A stretch of 46,622 nucleotides of DNA from positions 19,344 to 65,965 of the forward strand of contig JANQTF010000007.1 of NCBI GenBank assembly GCA_030731845.1, read 5' to 3'. Below, piece after piece: positions 17,057 through 24,970 of this stretch (the stretch's first letter is position 1; every line of letters begins with the position of its first letter). The DNA is from Bacteroidia bacterium (GTDB taxonomy: Bacteria > Bacteroidota > Bacteroidia > J057). The notes beneath the pieces are model-generated. The model was not told where the DNA came from, ran no database searches, and saw nothing but the letters and a program-made list of their open reading frames with translations. The translations under genes were made by a program, and so were the position numbers.

Positions 17057-18886
17057 TTACTCCTTCCTGATCCGGCGGGTAATCGTTCCCGATTCGGTGC
17101 GGATACAGATCACATAGATACCAGCAGCCATATCGGCGAGAGATACATCGACCTTCATCATCGAGCGCTGGCTCAAGTTGCCTTGCAACAGCGTTCTACC
17201 CATCACATCTACTACAGACCAATCCAGGGCTGAAGGCACAAGCAAGTCCACAGACAAGTGCAGCAGACCCTCGGTAGGATTGGGATATACCTCCACCTTG
17301 CCAATCGCCAACTCCGCCTCTTGTGAAGCAAGAATCACCGAAAGTGATTCTGTGGGGGGAGAGGTACAGCCTGTATTCTTGTCCCTGGCGATGGCATAAA
17401 AAATCCCGCTATTGGTGGGCTGAAAGGTGCTTCCGGTGCCTTTGAGCACCCCTACATCATTGTACCACTCGTACTCAATGTCGGGATCGGGGCTGGAGAT
17501 TTTGAACATCCCATTGCCGTCATAGATAAATGCCGGCGTGGCTACTTCCACTGCTTCGAGATAGACCCAATCAGACAACGAGCGGCAAAGCGTGACCGGG
17601 TTGATCGACTCAACCTGATAAAATCCGCTTTCTTTCACCACCAGGACCGTGTCTGCTGCTCCTGGAATTGGCTGAAAATCTACATACCACACCAGAGAAT
17701 CAGCACTTGTGGTATAGAGAAGCACGGAGTCACCGGAGCAAAATAGCGTGGTATCGGCTTCCAGAACGGGCACAAGAGGCACTTCGGCAAGCACAAAGGT
17801 ATCCGCACAAGCGACTGTCAGCGTGGGCTTGGCTACCCAAAAGGTAACGGTCAGCCCATTTAGGATGATGGTCTTGGGGCCGGGAGTAGCCGGAGGTGCA
17901 TTAAAGGTCAAGCCTGCGCCTGCGTTGCCTGCGCAGCCATCGTCCCCCCCAATGTTGTCGTCATCCCACACCTCAAAGGAGTATCCTCCCTGGCTCAGCA
18001 AAAGGTTGCCAGTGTTGATACTGATGGGCAGCGTAGCATTGGAGATCGGGGTAGTGGATGTATTGAGGAGTTCTGTGCCTGTTGGATCAAAAAATTTCCA
18101 GTAAATGTCTGGCGCATCGAGAAGATCGCTGCAATTCACCGTTTGAATCACGATAGAATCGAGTTGCCATGGGAAGGTATCAACCACAGCAGAATAATTG
18201 AGGTAATAGGCACCGGGATCTTCGAGCCAAACAGGCGATGGATTCATGGTATTAGAAGAAAAAACATACCCATTGGGGCCCGTGAGACTCCAATCTGTGT
18301 CAAAATCGCCAATAATGGCAGAATCCAGGCCATTTTCTAAGGTGAGCGTAGCAGGTGCGCAAGCCGCATCCAAGGTATAAGTATAGCAATCGCTCCCGAA
18401 GGAGCAGGGCCCTACCACCAGATCTCTGATGAAGACAGAGGGCTGATCGAGTGGGTTATTGAGCAAGGTGACATTGGCCGTGAGGTTTACGATCAGGGTG
18501 TATTTGCCTGGAATAGAAGGCGTACCAAACAGCCTGATACACCCCATGGTGTCGGGATTGGGATTACCGGGGGCAATGTTGTACTCACAATCAGGCGTGA
18601 GATTGCAAGACCAGCTCATACCGGGAGGCAGTCCCTGGATCGATTCGATCCGAAAAAAATTAAAAGGTAGCGTGAAATTTTGCCCAAAAACCAGCACCGT
18701 GGTGTCTCGGGGAAAAATGAAGGTGATGTCGGTTTCGGAGTACTGACAGCCCGTGATGGGCGGTAGGCTATCGGGATACAATCCCGGCGCTCCAACGATC
18801 AAAGAGTCGGGCACACACTGTGCAGACATGGTGCTGGATACCAGCAGGGCTCCTACGATAAAGAGCAGACGAGTAGCGAGGTTCAT
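17057..18886 (-). CDS. T9SS-exported protein with Ig-like/PKD-like repeats
   Basis: This 609-residue precursor has a signal peptide (MNLATRLLFIVGALLVSSTMSAQ) and a C-terminal Por sorting domain (about 530-609) with the typical VEVYPNPTEGLLHLS start and a final GIYVICIRTESGTITRRIRK strand. The middle is all-beta, cysteine-containing and rich in short Ig-like modules, including one with CSGDSVLLYTTSADSLVWY of the kind repeated in surface adhesins. No catalytic motif is visible. It should cross the outer membrane by type IX secretion and stay on the surface or be released. The frame is open 28 codons further upstream, but the signal peptide fixes the start at 18886. Confidence 0.88.
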   Translation of the reverse strand: MNLATRLLFIVGALLVSSTMSAQCVPDSLIVGAPGLYPDSLPPITGCQYSETDITFIFPRDTTVLVFGQNFTLPFNFFRIESIQGLPPGMSWSCNLTPDCEYNIAPGNPNPDTMGCIRLFGTPSIPGKYTLIVNLTANVTLLNNPLDQPSVFIRDLVVGPCSFGSDCYTYTLDAACAPATLTLENGLDSAIIGDFDTDWSLTGPNGYVFSSNTMNPSPVWLEDPGAYYLNYSAVVDTFPWQLDSIVIQTVNCSDLLDAPDIYWKFFDPTGTELLNTSTTPISNATLPISINTGNLLLSQGGYSFEVWDDDNIGGDDGCAGNAGAGLTFNAPPATPGPKTIILNGLTVTFWVAKPTLTVACADTFVLAEVPLVPVLEADTTLFCSGDSVLLYTTSADSLVWYVDFQPIPGAADTVLVVKESGFYQVESINPVTLCRSLSDWVYLEAVEVATPAFIYDGNGMFKISSPDPDIEYEWYNDVGVLKGTGSTFQPTNSGIFYAIARDKNTGCTSPPTESLSVILASQEAELAIGKVEVYPNPTEGLLHLSVDLLVPSALDWSVVDVMGRTLLQGNLSQRSMMKVDVSLADMAAGIYVICIRTESGTITRRIRKE

Positions 18887-18976
18887 ACAGGAATACTTGG
18901 GGAAATAAAAGTATGGGAACAACGCGCCGGGAAAAGCTTCGCCAACAATTAACAGAATATTTATGCTCAATATTGC

Positions 18977-19930
18977 CTACAAATCTATGATCATGCCTTC
19001 TTTGGCCACATGAAAGCCCATTTTTCTCACCTCCTCCCTCGCAGACTCTTGCCAAAGAAGTGGATTGGTGTGGTTCATGTGAATAAAATAGACCTTGCTT
19101 TTTTCGGAGGTAGGTAAGTCCATGAGAAGGCTTATCGTTTCCTCCACAAATGGATGGGGTATTTCACGCATGTCCCGGTTGGGCAATTCTCCATTTTTGA
19201 AAAACGTAGCGTCAATCAGGGCATAATCTACCGAGCGAAGCACCTCCGCCAGGTCTCTGTCCCAGCGATCCCATTTGTCAATATCGGGCAAAAAAAGCAC
19301 CCGATTTCGCGGCCCTTCGATCACAAATCCCACGGTTTCGCTCCATTCGTCGCGGTGAGGCACGAGCCATGGCATGACCGTCAATCCGGTGCCCAGGCTA
19401 GTCGCACGATCGGCTTCGAGGGGTTTCAACACAATATTTCCCAACTCTACCAATTGGCTCCAGGGACCATTTTGGGAGAGAAACTGCTGCATTTTGGGCA
19501 TGGCCCACACAAGGACAGAGTCTGCCCCCATCACCTCGCGGCCCAGGTGCAACAGACCGGTATAGTGGCCCATGTGCGCGTGGGTGAGCAAGATACCATC
19601 GGGCTGGGTTTTGCCAGGCTCGCGCTGCTGCAAGGTGTGCCACTGCTCCCGAAAATCTGGGGTGGCCTCTATCAGCCATAGCTGCCGCGACGCCGGGTCG
19701 TGAATGCCCAAAGATACTACTCCACGTTTGGGTTCATTTCCTTCCCAATGCCTGGCGCAGCAACTTTTTATACAGGCTGCCTGCGGATATCCTGCATCTT
19801 GTGCCGTTCCAAGCACAAGTAGCTGCGGACCAGGAAACAGTTCCTCCTGTTGCGACCACAGCACCATTGCCGTGGATCCAAGCAGAAGTAACAGCCCTAC
19901 AAGCTTGCCGATAGAGAATGTCCGCCTCAT
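18977..19930 (-). CDS. PqqB-like metallo-beta-lactamase-fold hydrolase, membrane-anchored or exported
   Basis: The 317-residue protein has an N-terminal hydrophobic segment (about 8-25). The MBL domain opens with LLVLGTAQDAGYPQAAC, followed by the cysteines C53, C57 and C58. The metal motif reads THAHMGHYTGL (H117, H119, G121, H122), so the usual Asp of HxHxDH is Gly. Later come PHRDEWSETVGF and an HMNH near the end. This is close to PqqB, but no other pqq gene is nearby and the protein is exported, so a PQQ role is doubtful. ATG 19930 overlaps the pyrD stop as ATGA, indicating coupling to pyrD. The substrate is unknown. Confidence 0.87.
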   Translation of the reverse strand: MRRTFSIGKLVGLLLLLGSTAMVLWSQQEELFPGPQLLVLGTAQDAGYPQAACIKSCCARHWEGNEPKRGVVSLGIHDPASRQLWLIEATPDFREQWHTLQQREPGKTQPDGILLTHAHMGHYTGLLHLGREVMGADSVLVWAMPKMQQFLSQNGPWSQLVELGNIVLKPLEADRATSLGTGLTVMPWLVPHRDEWSETVGFVIEGPRNRVLFLPDIDKWDRWDRDLAEVLRSVDYALIDATFFKNGELPNRDMREIPHPFVEETISLLMDLPTSEKSKVYFIHMNHTNPLLWQESAREEVRKMGFHVAKEGMIIDL

Positions 19931-21000
19931 GAATAGCGCTTTATGTTGTCTGGATGATGTGTCGCCCAAAGCATCGAGCGCAGAATCCGCTTCACAAACA
20001 TCGGCCCTTGATATACATAGCCCGTGTAGAGTTGGATGAGGTCTGCCCCCTGGTCCAGGCGCATACGCGCATCGAGGGTTTCCATGATCCCCCCTACCCC
20101 AATGATCACAAAGTCTGGCCCCAATTTCTGCCTCAGATAGTGCATCACTTCCCAGGCTTGGTGGGTGAGCGGAAGTCCGGATAGGCCACCGGCCCCAATC
20201 GCCGCTACCTTGTCGCGAGAAGCATGAAGATTTTCACGGCTGATGGTGGTATTCGTAGCAATCAGACCACTCAGTTGGGTGGTATTGGCGACTTCCACGA
20301 TATCATCGAGCTGATCGGGTGTGAGATCAGGGGCAATCTTGAGCAAGATAGGCTTGGGCACTGCCTGGGCCTGATTGGCTTCCTGAAGGGTGTTTAAAAT
20401 TTCGGTGAGTGGTCCCTTTTCCTGAAGGCTGCGCAACCCGGGAGTGTTGGGGGAGCTTACGTTCACCACAAAATAATCCACATAAGGAAAAAGGGCCTCA
20501 AAGCAGATGAGGTAGTCTTCTACGGCCTGCTCGTTGGGTGTGTCTTTATTTTTGCCAATGTTGGCACCGAGAATGATTCCTTTCCTGTTGATATGTTTCA
20601 ACCTGCTAACCATGGCCTCCACGCCCTGGTTATTGAATCCCATGCGATTGATGATGGCCTGGTCTTCTGGCAGGCGAAAGAGTCTTGGCTTCGGATTGCC
20701 GGCCTGTGGCCGAGGGGTCACCGTGCCGACTTCTACAAAGCCAAATCCCAGCGCTTTCCACCGGTGAGCGAGTAGCGCGTCTTTATCAAAACCAGCGGCC
20801 AACCCTACGGGATTGCGAAAGTGCATTCCCAACAATTCCCGCTCCAAGCCCCGATCATCCAAGCTCAGGATTCGCCCAAATATCCAGGAAACCCCAGGAA
20901 TAGCCAGGAGAATGCGCAAGGCCCAAAAGGTCGCGTGATGTGCAGACTCTGCATCCAACTTAAACAGGAAAGGTCGGAGTATTCGTTGATACATAAGCAA
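19927..21000 (-). CDS. pyrD: dihydroorotate dehydrogenase (quinone), class 2
   Basis: At 357 residues with an N-terminal membrane-associating helix (MLMYQRILRPFLFKLDAESAH), this is a class 2 enzyme that oxidises dihydroorotate to orotate in pyrimidine synthesis and passes electrons to quinone. Typical segments are NPVGLAAGFDKDA, GTVTPRPQAGNPKPRLFRL, NRMGFNNQG, VNVSSPNTPGLR (with the catalytic Ser region) and the C-terminal FMN-binding IIGVGGI...GADLIQLYTGYVYQGP. ATG codons at residues 1 and 3 are both possible starts. The stop overlaps the start of the PqqB-like gene. Confidence 0.97.
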   Translation of the reverse strand: MLMYQRILRPFLFKLDAESAHHATFWALRILLAIPGVSWIFGRILSLDDRGLERELLGMHFRNPVGLAAGFDKDALLAHRWKALGFGFVEVGTVTPRPQAGNPKPRLFRLPEDQAIINRMGFNNQGVEAMVSRLKHINRKGIILGANIGKNKDTPNEQAVEDYLICFEALFPYVDYFVVNVSSPNTPGLRSLQEKGPLTEILNTLQEANQAQAVPKPILLKIAPDLTPDQLDDIVEVANTTQLSGLIATNTTISRENLHASRDKVAAIGAGGLSGLPLTHQAWEVMHYLRQKLGPDFVIIGVGGIMETLDARMRLDQGADLIQLYTGYVYQGPMFVKRILRSMLWATHHPDNIKRYS

Positions 21001-21080
21001 ATGCGATGGAGGTCGGACAGAAATATGAGCGCAGAAGGTCGGCTTCAGCCATTGCCATCTGACAGCTCGAAAATAGGTAA

Positions 21081-21119
21081 AAAAACACAGGCAGAAGCCT
21101 AATTAGCTTCTGCCTGTGT
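21081..21119 (-). terminator. terminator near the 260-aa lipoprotein gene
   Basis: A perfect 14-bp stem (21085-21098 with 21106-21119) with a 7-base loop is followed on the minus strand by a run of T (complement of 21085-21079). It starts 24 bases past the stop at 21143 and protects pyrD from read-through. Confidence 0.85.
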
Positions 21120-21142
21120 GGAATCATTCATGGGAGGAGTGA

Positions 21143-21925
21143 TTATTCTTCCAAAGTCACTTTGCGGGTAACATCATTGTATGGTCCCGGCACGGGATTT
21201 CCTTGTGCATCGATTAGCTCAAGGCGAACGGTGGCTTCTCCTTTTGGGAGGCCGTCGATCACATAAGGAGCCCATTCGTCGAGGATAAACTCTTGCCCGT
21301 TGATGGTAGCGCGCACGCGGTTGCCATCAGGAGAGAGGGTCGTATTCACGAGGAAAAAGTCGAGCAAGAGGTGCTCTGTGTCAGCTCCTTTGTAGGTTCC
21401 TTTGGGGCGGCTGTAGAACATGTGCGGAGCAGAAAAATCTACCTCTTCGCTTGTGCCGGGGCCCACATGATACTGGCTGAGGGTATAGGATTTGTTTTCT
21501 CCCATATTCTTCACGCTTTCATGATATGAGCGAGAGAGGAAGGCAAGCACAACGTGGCGTCCATTTTCGCCCATTCCAACGGCGTTGGGCATGTAGTGCG
21601 CTTCGTAGGGAGAGTTATCAACGATGAAGTGAATATGCTGGCCCATACCAGAATTGTTAAGTGCTACTTCAGGTTTGGGCTCGGTTTGGGCACCGAGCTC
21701 ATAATTTTTCACATCAAACTCAAAGGCGTAGTTGCCAGTATCGGTGGGGGTAGCGCTGAGGAGGGCAAGACTTGCATCGGCGAAAGCGGGAGAGCCCTGA
21801 AGCTTTGACAAGGTGATGGTGGGCGTGGCAACCTCGGTGGAAGTATCCTCTTTGGGTGTTTCTTCACAGGCAAAGAGGACAAAAAGGAGTGCCAATACAG
21901 CGAGGAAGGTGGATTTAGAATTCAT
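21143..21925 (-). CDS. lipoprotein of unknown function, 260 aa
   Basis: A lipoprotein signal (MNSKSTFLAVLALLFVLFAC, Cys20 as lipid site) is followed by an acidic Thr/Glu linker and an all-beta domain. A conserved-looking stretch, GMGQHIHFIVDNSPYEAHYMP (about residues 93-113), has three histidines and resembles a metal or ligand site. It is also seen in other Bacteroidota lipoproteins I recall, but without a known role. The C-terminal 60 residues look like a beta-sandwich (VRLELIDAQGNPVPGP). It has its own strong terminator and a candidate -7 box, so it is probably a single-gene unit. I cannot name a function. Confidence 0.82.
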   Translation of the reverse strand: MNSKSTFLAVLALLFVLFACEETPKEDTSTEVATPTITLSKLQGSPAFADASLALLSATPTDTGNYAFEFDVKNYELGAQTEPKPEVALNNSGMGQHIHFIVDNSPYEAHYMPNAVGMGENGRHVVLAFLSRSYHESVKNMGENKSYTLSQYHVGPGTSEEVDFSAPHMFYSRPKGTYKGADTEHLLLDFFLVNTTLSPDGNRVRATINGQEFILDEWAPYVIDGLPKGEATVRLELIDAQGNPVPGPYNDVTRKVTLEE

Positions 21926-21948
21926 AATGTAGGTATTTCTGATCTATG

Positions 21949-21956
21949 CAAAGGTA
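21949..21956 (-). promoter_or_regulatory. candidate -7 box for the 260-aa lipoprotein gene
   Basis: The minus strand reads TACCTTTG here, a match to TAnnTTTG 24 bases before the start codon. The only upstream TTG-like partner (21972-21974) is 15 bases away, shorter than the usual 17-23, so this is tentative. Confidence 0.4.
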
Positions 21957-22067
21957 GCTGAATTTATGAGGCAAAGTAAAGTGGCATGTTCTTGATAACA
22001 GCATCGATGCAAAATTTAATGCAATGATGGTTTTCCTGTGCACATGATTTTTTGCCAAAGGGCAAAA

Positions 22068-22101
22068 AAGAAGCCGGGCAGTCCGATCAGGACAACCCGG
22101 C
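22068..22101 (-). terminator. terminator after the redoxin gene
   Basis: On the minus strand, a 12-bp stem with two mismatches (22101-22090 with 22084-22073, 5-base loop) is followed by TTCTTTTTT. It begins about 20 bases past the stop at 22121. Confidence 0.75.
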
Positions 22102-22120
22102 CATGTTACAATCGAACGGA

Positions 22121-22717
22121 TCAATTTTCGTCTTCGAGGCCTTTGATGGAGCATCCGCTTGTAGGGGTTTCCTTCACTTCTACCCGCTCGCCTTTGAGGA
22201 GTTGATCAATGGCATCTTGCAGGAAGTTGTGGCGCACCATGGTCTCATCGAGAGGATTATCATCGATTTTGCCGTGGTACACAATTTTGAAACTTTGCCC
22301 CGATGGCACAAGCACAAACACCTCGGGGTTTTTGGTTGCCTCAAACTTTTTGGCAATGGCCTGATCTGCGTCTTTCAAAAAGGGAAAGCTTGGAGGAGAA
22401 ATCCTCACCAACTCGCCTTCGAGGGTAGGGTCATTGCTATTGATGGCAACAAATGCCACGTCGCGCGTTTTCATTTGGCGGTAAAGTTGCTCCAGCCGAT
22501 CCATGTATTTCACAGACCAAGAGCAATGGTAGCTGGTGAAAATCACCACAACCGCTTTTTTACCTTGGAAGTCACTGAGGGACACCGAGCTATCACCAAA
22601 CTCACTCGGGAGGGTGAAGGTCTCGATATTCCCTTGTCGCTGTGCATGAAGAGGCGCCTGTATCCACAGGATGCTCAACAATGCGGCAGCTACGAGGCTA
22701 AAAAAGGTTTTTTTCAT
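22121..22717 (-). CDS. exported redoxin/thioredoxin-like protein
   Basis: A 198-residue precursor with a signal peptide cleaved near PLHAQ-RQ. The domain has the AhpC/TSA-like layout: LSDFQGKKAVVVIFTSYHC, then a helix and VAFVAINSNDP, ending with the cis-Pro region NPEVFVLVPSG. The active-site area is SYHCSWSVKY, with C65 but no second cysteine three residues on. The only other mature cysteine is C189 near the C-terminus. It resembles the PRX-like1 group, which favours a peroxidase- or reductase-type single-cysteine chemistry over classic disulfide exchange. It lies 9 bases downstream of the TlpA-like lipoprotein gene and is almost certainly cotranscribed with it. Confidence 0.88.
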   Translation of the reverse strand: MKKTFFSLVAAALLSILWIQAPLHAQRQGNIETFTLPSEFGDSSVSLSDFQGKKAVVVIFTSYHCSWSVKYMDRLEQLYRQMKTRDVAFVAINSNDPTLEGELVRISPPSFPFLKDADQAIAKKFEATKNPEVFVLVPSGQSFKIVYHGKIDDNPLDETMVRHNFLQDAIDQLLKGERVEVKETPTSGCSIKGLEDEN

Positions 22718-22726
22718 AATCGTTGG

Positions 22727-23245
22727 TTAGTCCCCAAGACTTTGATGACGATGGATCTCCATGGTCACTTCCTCGGGGGTTGTCATCCCAAGAGCTTTGA
22801 CGAGGGTTCCGTCTTTGCTAAACACAAGGTTTAGCGGAATATCACCACGCCAATCGGGATACATCTCCATTATAAACGACTCAGCTTCGCTGAGCGTATA
22901 ATGGTAGGTGGGAAAGGAGATATTCATTCTGGCGAACATCTTCCCCAGATTTTGTTGAATATTTTCTTCACTATCCAGGGAAACGAGCATCAACCCAGCA
23001 TCGCCAACTGATTCTTCAGACATAGCAACGAGCTCAGGAATTTCCATCTCACAGGGCCTACAGTAGCTGGCATAGAAATTCACCAACACATAAGGTTTGT
23101 CAGATTGAGAAATTTTTTCGAATAGAGACTTCTTATCGACCTTAATGGGGTCAATGAGTAGCTTCTGCGACTCGCTGCTGCTCGAGCACGCAGTCGCCAG
23201 TATAAGTAAGGAGAAAATCAGGATATATCGCATAAGCGATTTCAT
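22727..23245 (-). CDS. TlpA-like thioredoxin-fold lipoprotein
   Basis: A lipoprotein signal (lipobox ATA-C20) precedes a thioredoxin fold with VLVNFYASYCRPCEMEIPEL. The redox pair is C62 and C65 (CRPC). Family members (TlpA/ResA) reduce disulfides in the periplasm, for example during cytochrome c maturation. The gene begins inside the 3' end of the phosphopantetheinyl transferase gene: with ATG 23245 the overlap is 95 bases, and with the alternative ATG 23233 it is 83. The signal peptide cannot be shortened further, so the overlap is real. It is followed after 9 bases by the second thioredoxin-fold gene. Confidence 0.92.
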   Translation of the reverse strand: MKSLMRYILIFSLLILATACSSSSESQKLLIDPIKVDKKSLFEKISQSDKPYVLVNFYASYCRPCEMEIPELVAMSEESVGDAGLMLVSLDSEENIQQNLGKMFARMNISFPTYHYTLSEAESFIMEMYPDWRGDIPLNLVFSKDGTLVKALGMTTPEEVTMEIHRHQSLGD

Positions 23246-23840
23246 ACTTTTTTTGAAATCCTTCTTTGTTTACGAATACATGGAGGATTCCGTTATCCGT
23301 GATGGTCAAATCATCGACTTGGATGGCAATATGGTGTTTAAAAGCCACACCAGAGCCAAATAATTTATAGACGGTCTCTTTGGCGCTCCATGCCAGGATG
23401 AAAAACGGGCTATCCGGCGCCTGCTCGTAATAGGCAAGCTCTTGGTCATTCATCCATAGAAAACGAGTCTTGGGGTTTCTTTTCCTTCCCAAAAACTCGA
23501 TATCAATCCCTACTTCGCAGCCTTTGGAGGCGATAGCGGCGGAGTAATGATTGGAATGGGTATAGGAGATATGATGAGGGTCGTTGGACAGATAGGGTTT
23601 TCCCGTGATGGCGTTGAGGGATTCGGTGTGGGAAAAGTCACTGATCTGAAGTAATTCTTTGAGGCAAAGCCTACTGGAGAGCCATTCGAGCCGCTTCATT
23701 GGGTGAGCGATACGCGCAAGCCGCTTCCACTCATTTTCATAGAGTTTTACCCGTTCTAAAAAAAATAGTTCGTCCTCGGTTATTTGCCAGACACCAAGCT
23801 GAACATCAGGCAAGACAGTATCAATGGTAAGGAATGGCAT
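23151..23840 (-). CDS. 4'-phosphopantetheinyl transferase superfamily protein
   Basis: A 229-residue Sfp/AcpT-type enzyme with the two signature motifs: GIDIE (111-115, with D113 and E115 as magnesium ligands) and WSAKETVYKLFG (151-162, with E155 and K159). It transfers the phosphopantetheine arm of CoA to a carrier protein. Length and the KPYLSNDPHHISYTHS segment fit the Sfp-type class used for lipid, polyketide or non-ribosomal peptide carriers; no such carrier gene is in this window. Its 3' end overlaps the TlpA-like gene by 83-95 bases. Confidence 0.94.
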   Translation of the reverse strand: MPFLTIDTVLPDVQLGVWQITEDELFFLERVKLYENEWKRLARIAHPMKRLEWLSSRLCLKELLQISDFSHTESLNAITGKPYLSNDPHHISYTHSNHYSAAIASKGCEVGIDIEFLGRKRNPKTRFLWMNDQELAYYEQAPDSPFFILAWSAKETVYKLFGSGVAFKHHIAIQVDDLTITDNGILHVFVNKEGFQKKYEIAYAIYPDFLLTYTGDCVLEQQRVAEATH

Positions 23841-23927
23841 GTCGCTTCTCTATTTCTTACCTGAATGTAGGAAAATATTTGCGGATCGAATAGCCTTATT
23901 CGCACTTATATCACACTTTTAACACAC

Positions 23928-23953
23928 AAAAAAGGCAGCCTAATGGCTGCCTT
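23928..23953. terminator. bidirectional terminator
   Basis: AAGGCAGCC (23932-23940) and GGCTGCCTT (23945-23953) form a 9-bp stem with a TAAT loop. T-runs follow on the minus strand (complement of 23934-23928) and on the plus strand (TTTTTT at 23956-23961). It mainly serves the SPOR-domain gene that ends at 23981. Confidence 0.85.
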
Positions 23954-23980
23954 CGTTTTTTCTATGTTTTTGGAGAATGA

Positions 23981-24628
23981 TCAGTTGTTGAAAGCTGGCT
24001 TTCCCTGGCGTGCCAGGTAATCTTTGGCTTCCTGAATTGACACGCGCTCCCCATCGAGGTAGGGCACGATCCAGGCATCTTCTATGCCAAGGGTTTTGAG
24101 TTCATCACGAAACCCTTCGCACTCTTCGTAGGAGCGAAAGTTGCCGATGACATACTTGTTGAATCCATCCGCTTTTTCGCTTACGATATCGGGAGAGTCT
24201 CCTTTCACATTTTCCATTTCATGAAACACAAAGGCTCCGATTTGTACCCGATAGATCAGTCCTGGCTGAATGCCCATGTCGCTTACCTTGCGGCGAGACT
24301 GATATTCTGCACGTAGTTGGTCATATTTGGATTGCAGGGCCTGTAGCTCGCCTTCAACCTGGATCGCTGCCCAACGGAGGCTATCCACCAAATCGGTGTT
24401 TTGGTTGCTGGCAGATCTGTTGAGCAAATCTTTGTTGCGGGCTTTGAGATCTTTGATCTGCTCCTGATAGTTTTCAAACTCGGCCTTCAATGCCAGGGGG
24501 TTTCCTGCATACATTTTGGCCTTTTGCTTCCAAAACTTGGTCTCCTCCTTGGATACCTGGGCAGAAGCATCAGGTGTCACCAAAGCGAACACAAATATTG
24601 CAAGGCAGGTACGAAGAAGGAATTTCAT
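23981..24628 (-). CDS. exported SPOR-domain protein with coiled coil
   Basis: Starting at ATG 24628 (MKFLLRTCLAIFVF) gives a signal peptide cleaved near ASAQ and a 215-residue precursor. A predicted coiled coil (about residues 40-110, rich in E, K, Q and L heptads) leads to a SPOR-like domain (about 122-192: YRVQIGAFVF...FNKYVIGNFRSYEECEGFRDELKTLGIEDAWIVPY), the fold that binds denuded peptidoglycan glycan strands at division sites. It may therefore locate to the septum. A further in-frame ATG at 24646 is possible, but the candidate -7 box at 24654-24661 favours the shorter start. No partner gene is adjacent. Confidence 0.88.
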   Translation of the reverse strand: MKFLLRTCLAIFVFALVTPDASAQVSKEETKFWKQKAKMYAGNPLALKAEFENYQEQIKDLKARNKDLLNRSASNQNTDLVDSLRWAAIQVEGELQALQSKYDQLRAEYQSRRKVSDMGIQPGLIYRVQIGAFVFHEMENVKGDSPDIVSEKADGFNKYVIGNFRSYEECEGFRDELKTLGIEDAWIVPYLDGERVSIQEAKDYLARQGKPAFNN

Positions 24629-24653
24629 GCGATAGGTTTTTGTCATGGAAAAT

Positions 24654-24661
24654 CAAAAGTA
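24654..24661 (-). promoter_or_regulatory. candidate -7 box for the SPOR-domain gene
   Basis: The minus strand reads TACTTTTG, an exact TAnnTTTG match 26 bases before ATG 24628. No TTG partner was found at the expected distance, so confidence is limited. Confidence 0.4.
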
Positions 24662-24891
24662 CAGATTGTCTGGAAGGAGTAAAAACAGATGTGTCGAGAA
24701 TCCAACACAGGTTTTTTTTCTTACTGGAATGCCCTTCCTTTGTTTTCCGCACAAGGATTGTGCCTGAAATGCAGAAAAAAAGCTCCATCTGTGAAAAACT
24801 TACGGGGAACAGTCGATAATCCGGCCTGTAGGGAACAAAATCGAGGGTGGCTTTCGCAGATCATCAGAACATAAAAGGTTGAAGGCTGAAA

Positions 24892-24922
24892 TTGGAAAGC
24901 CCGCGAGAGCCATGTAACTTGC
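24892..24922 (+). promoter_or_regulatory. Bacteroidota-type promoter for mdh
   Basis: TTG (24892-24894), a 20-base spacer and TAACTTGC (24915-24922). The -7 box is one shift from the TAnnTTTG ideal but keeps TA and TTG. Transcription would start near 24929, giving a leader of about 40 bases. Confidence 0.5.
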
Positions 24923-24970
24923 ACAGCGTAAATTCGCTAAATATTGCTTACTTCAATAAATCCCATTCCC

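Larger units (their letters stand above)
24647..24970. other. 324-base divergent intergenic region
   Basis: Between the divergent SPOR-domain gene and mdh. It holds their promoters (24654-24661 and 24892-24922). The central part (24700-24880) is mixed sequence; short open frames on both strands there lack coding character. Confidence 0.6.
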
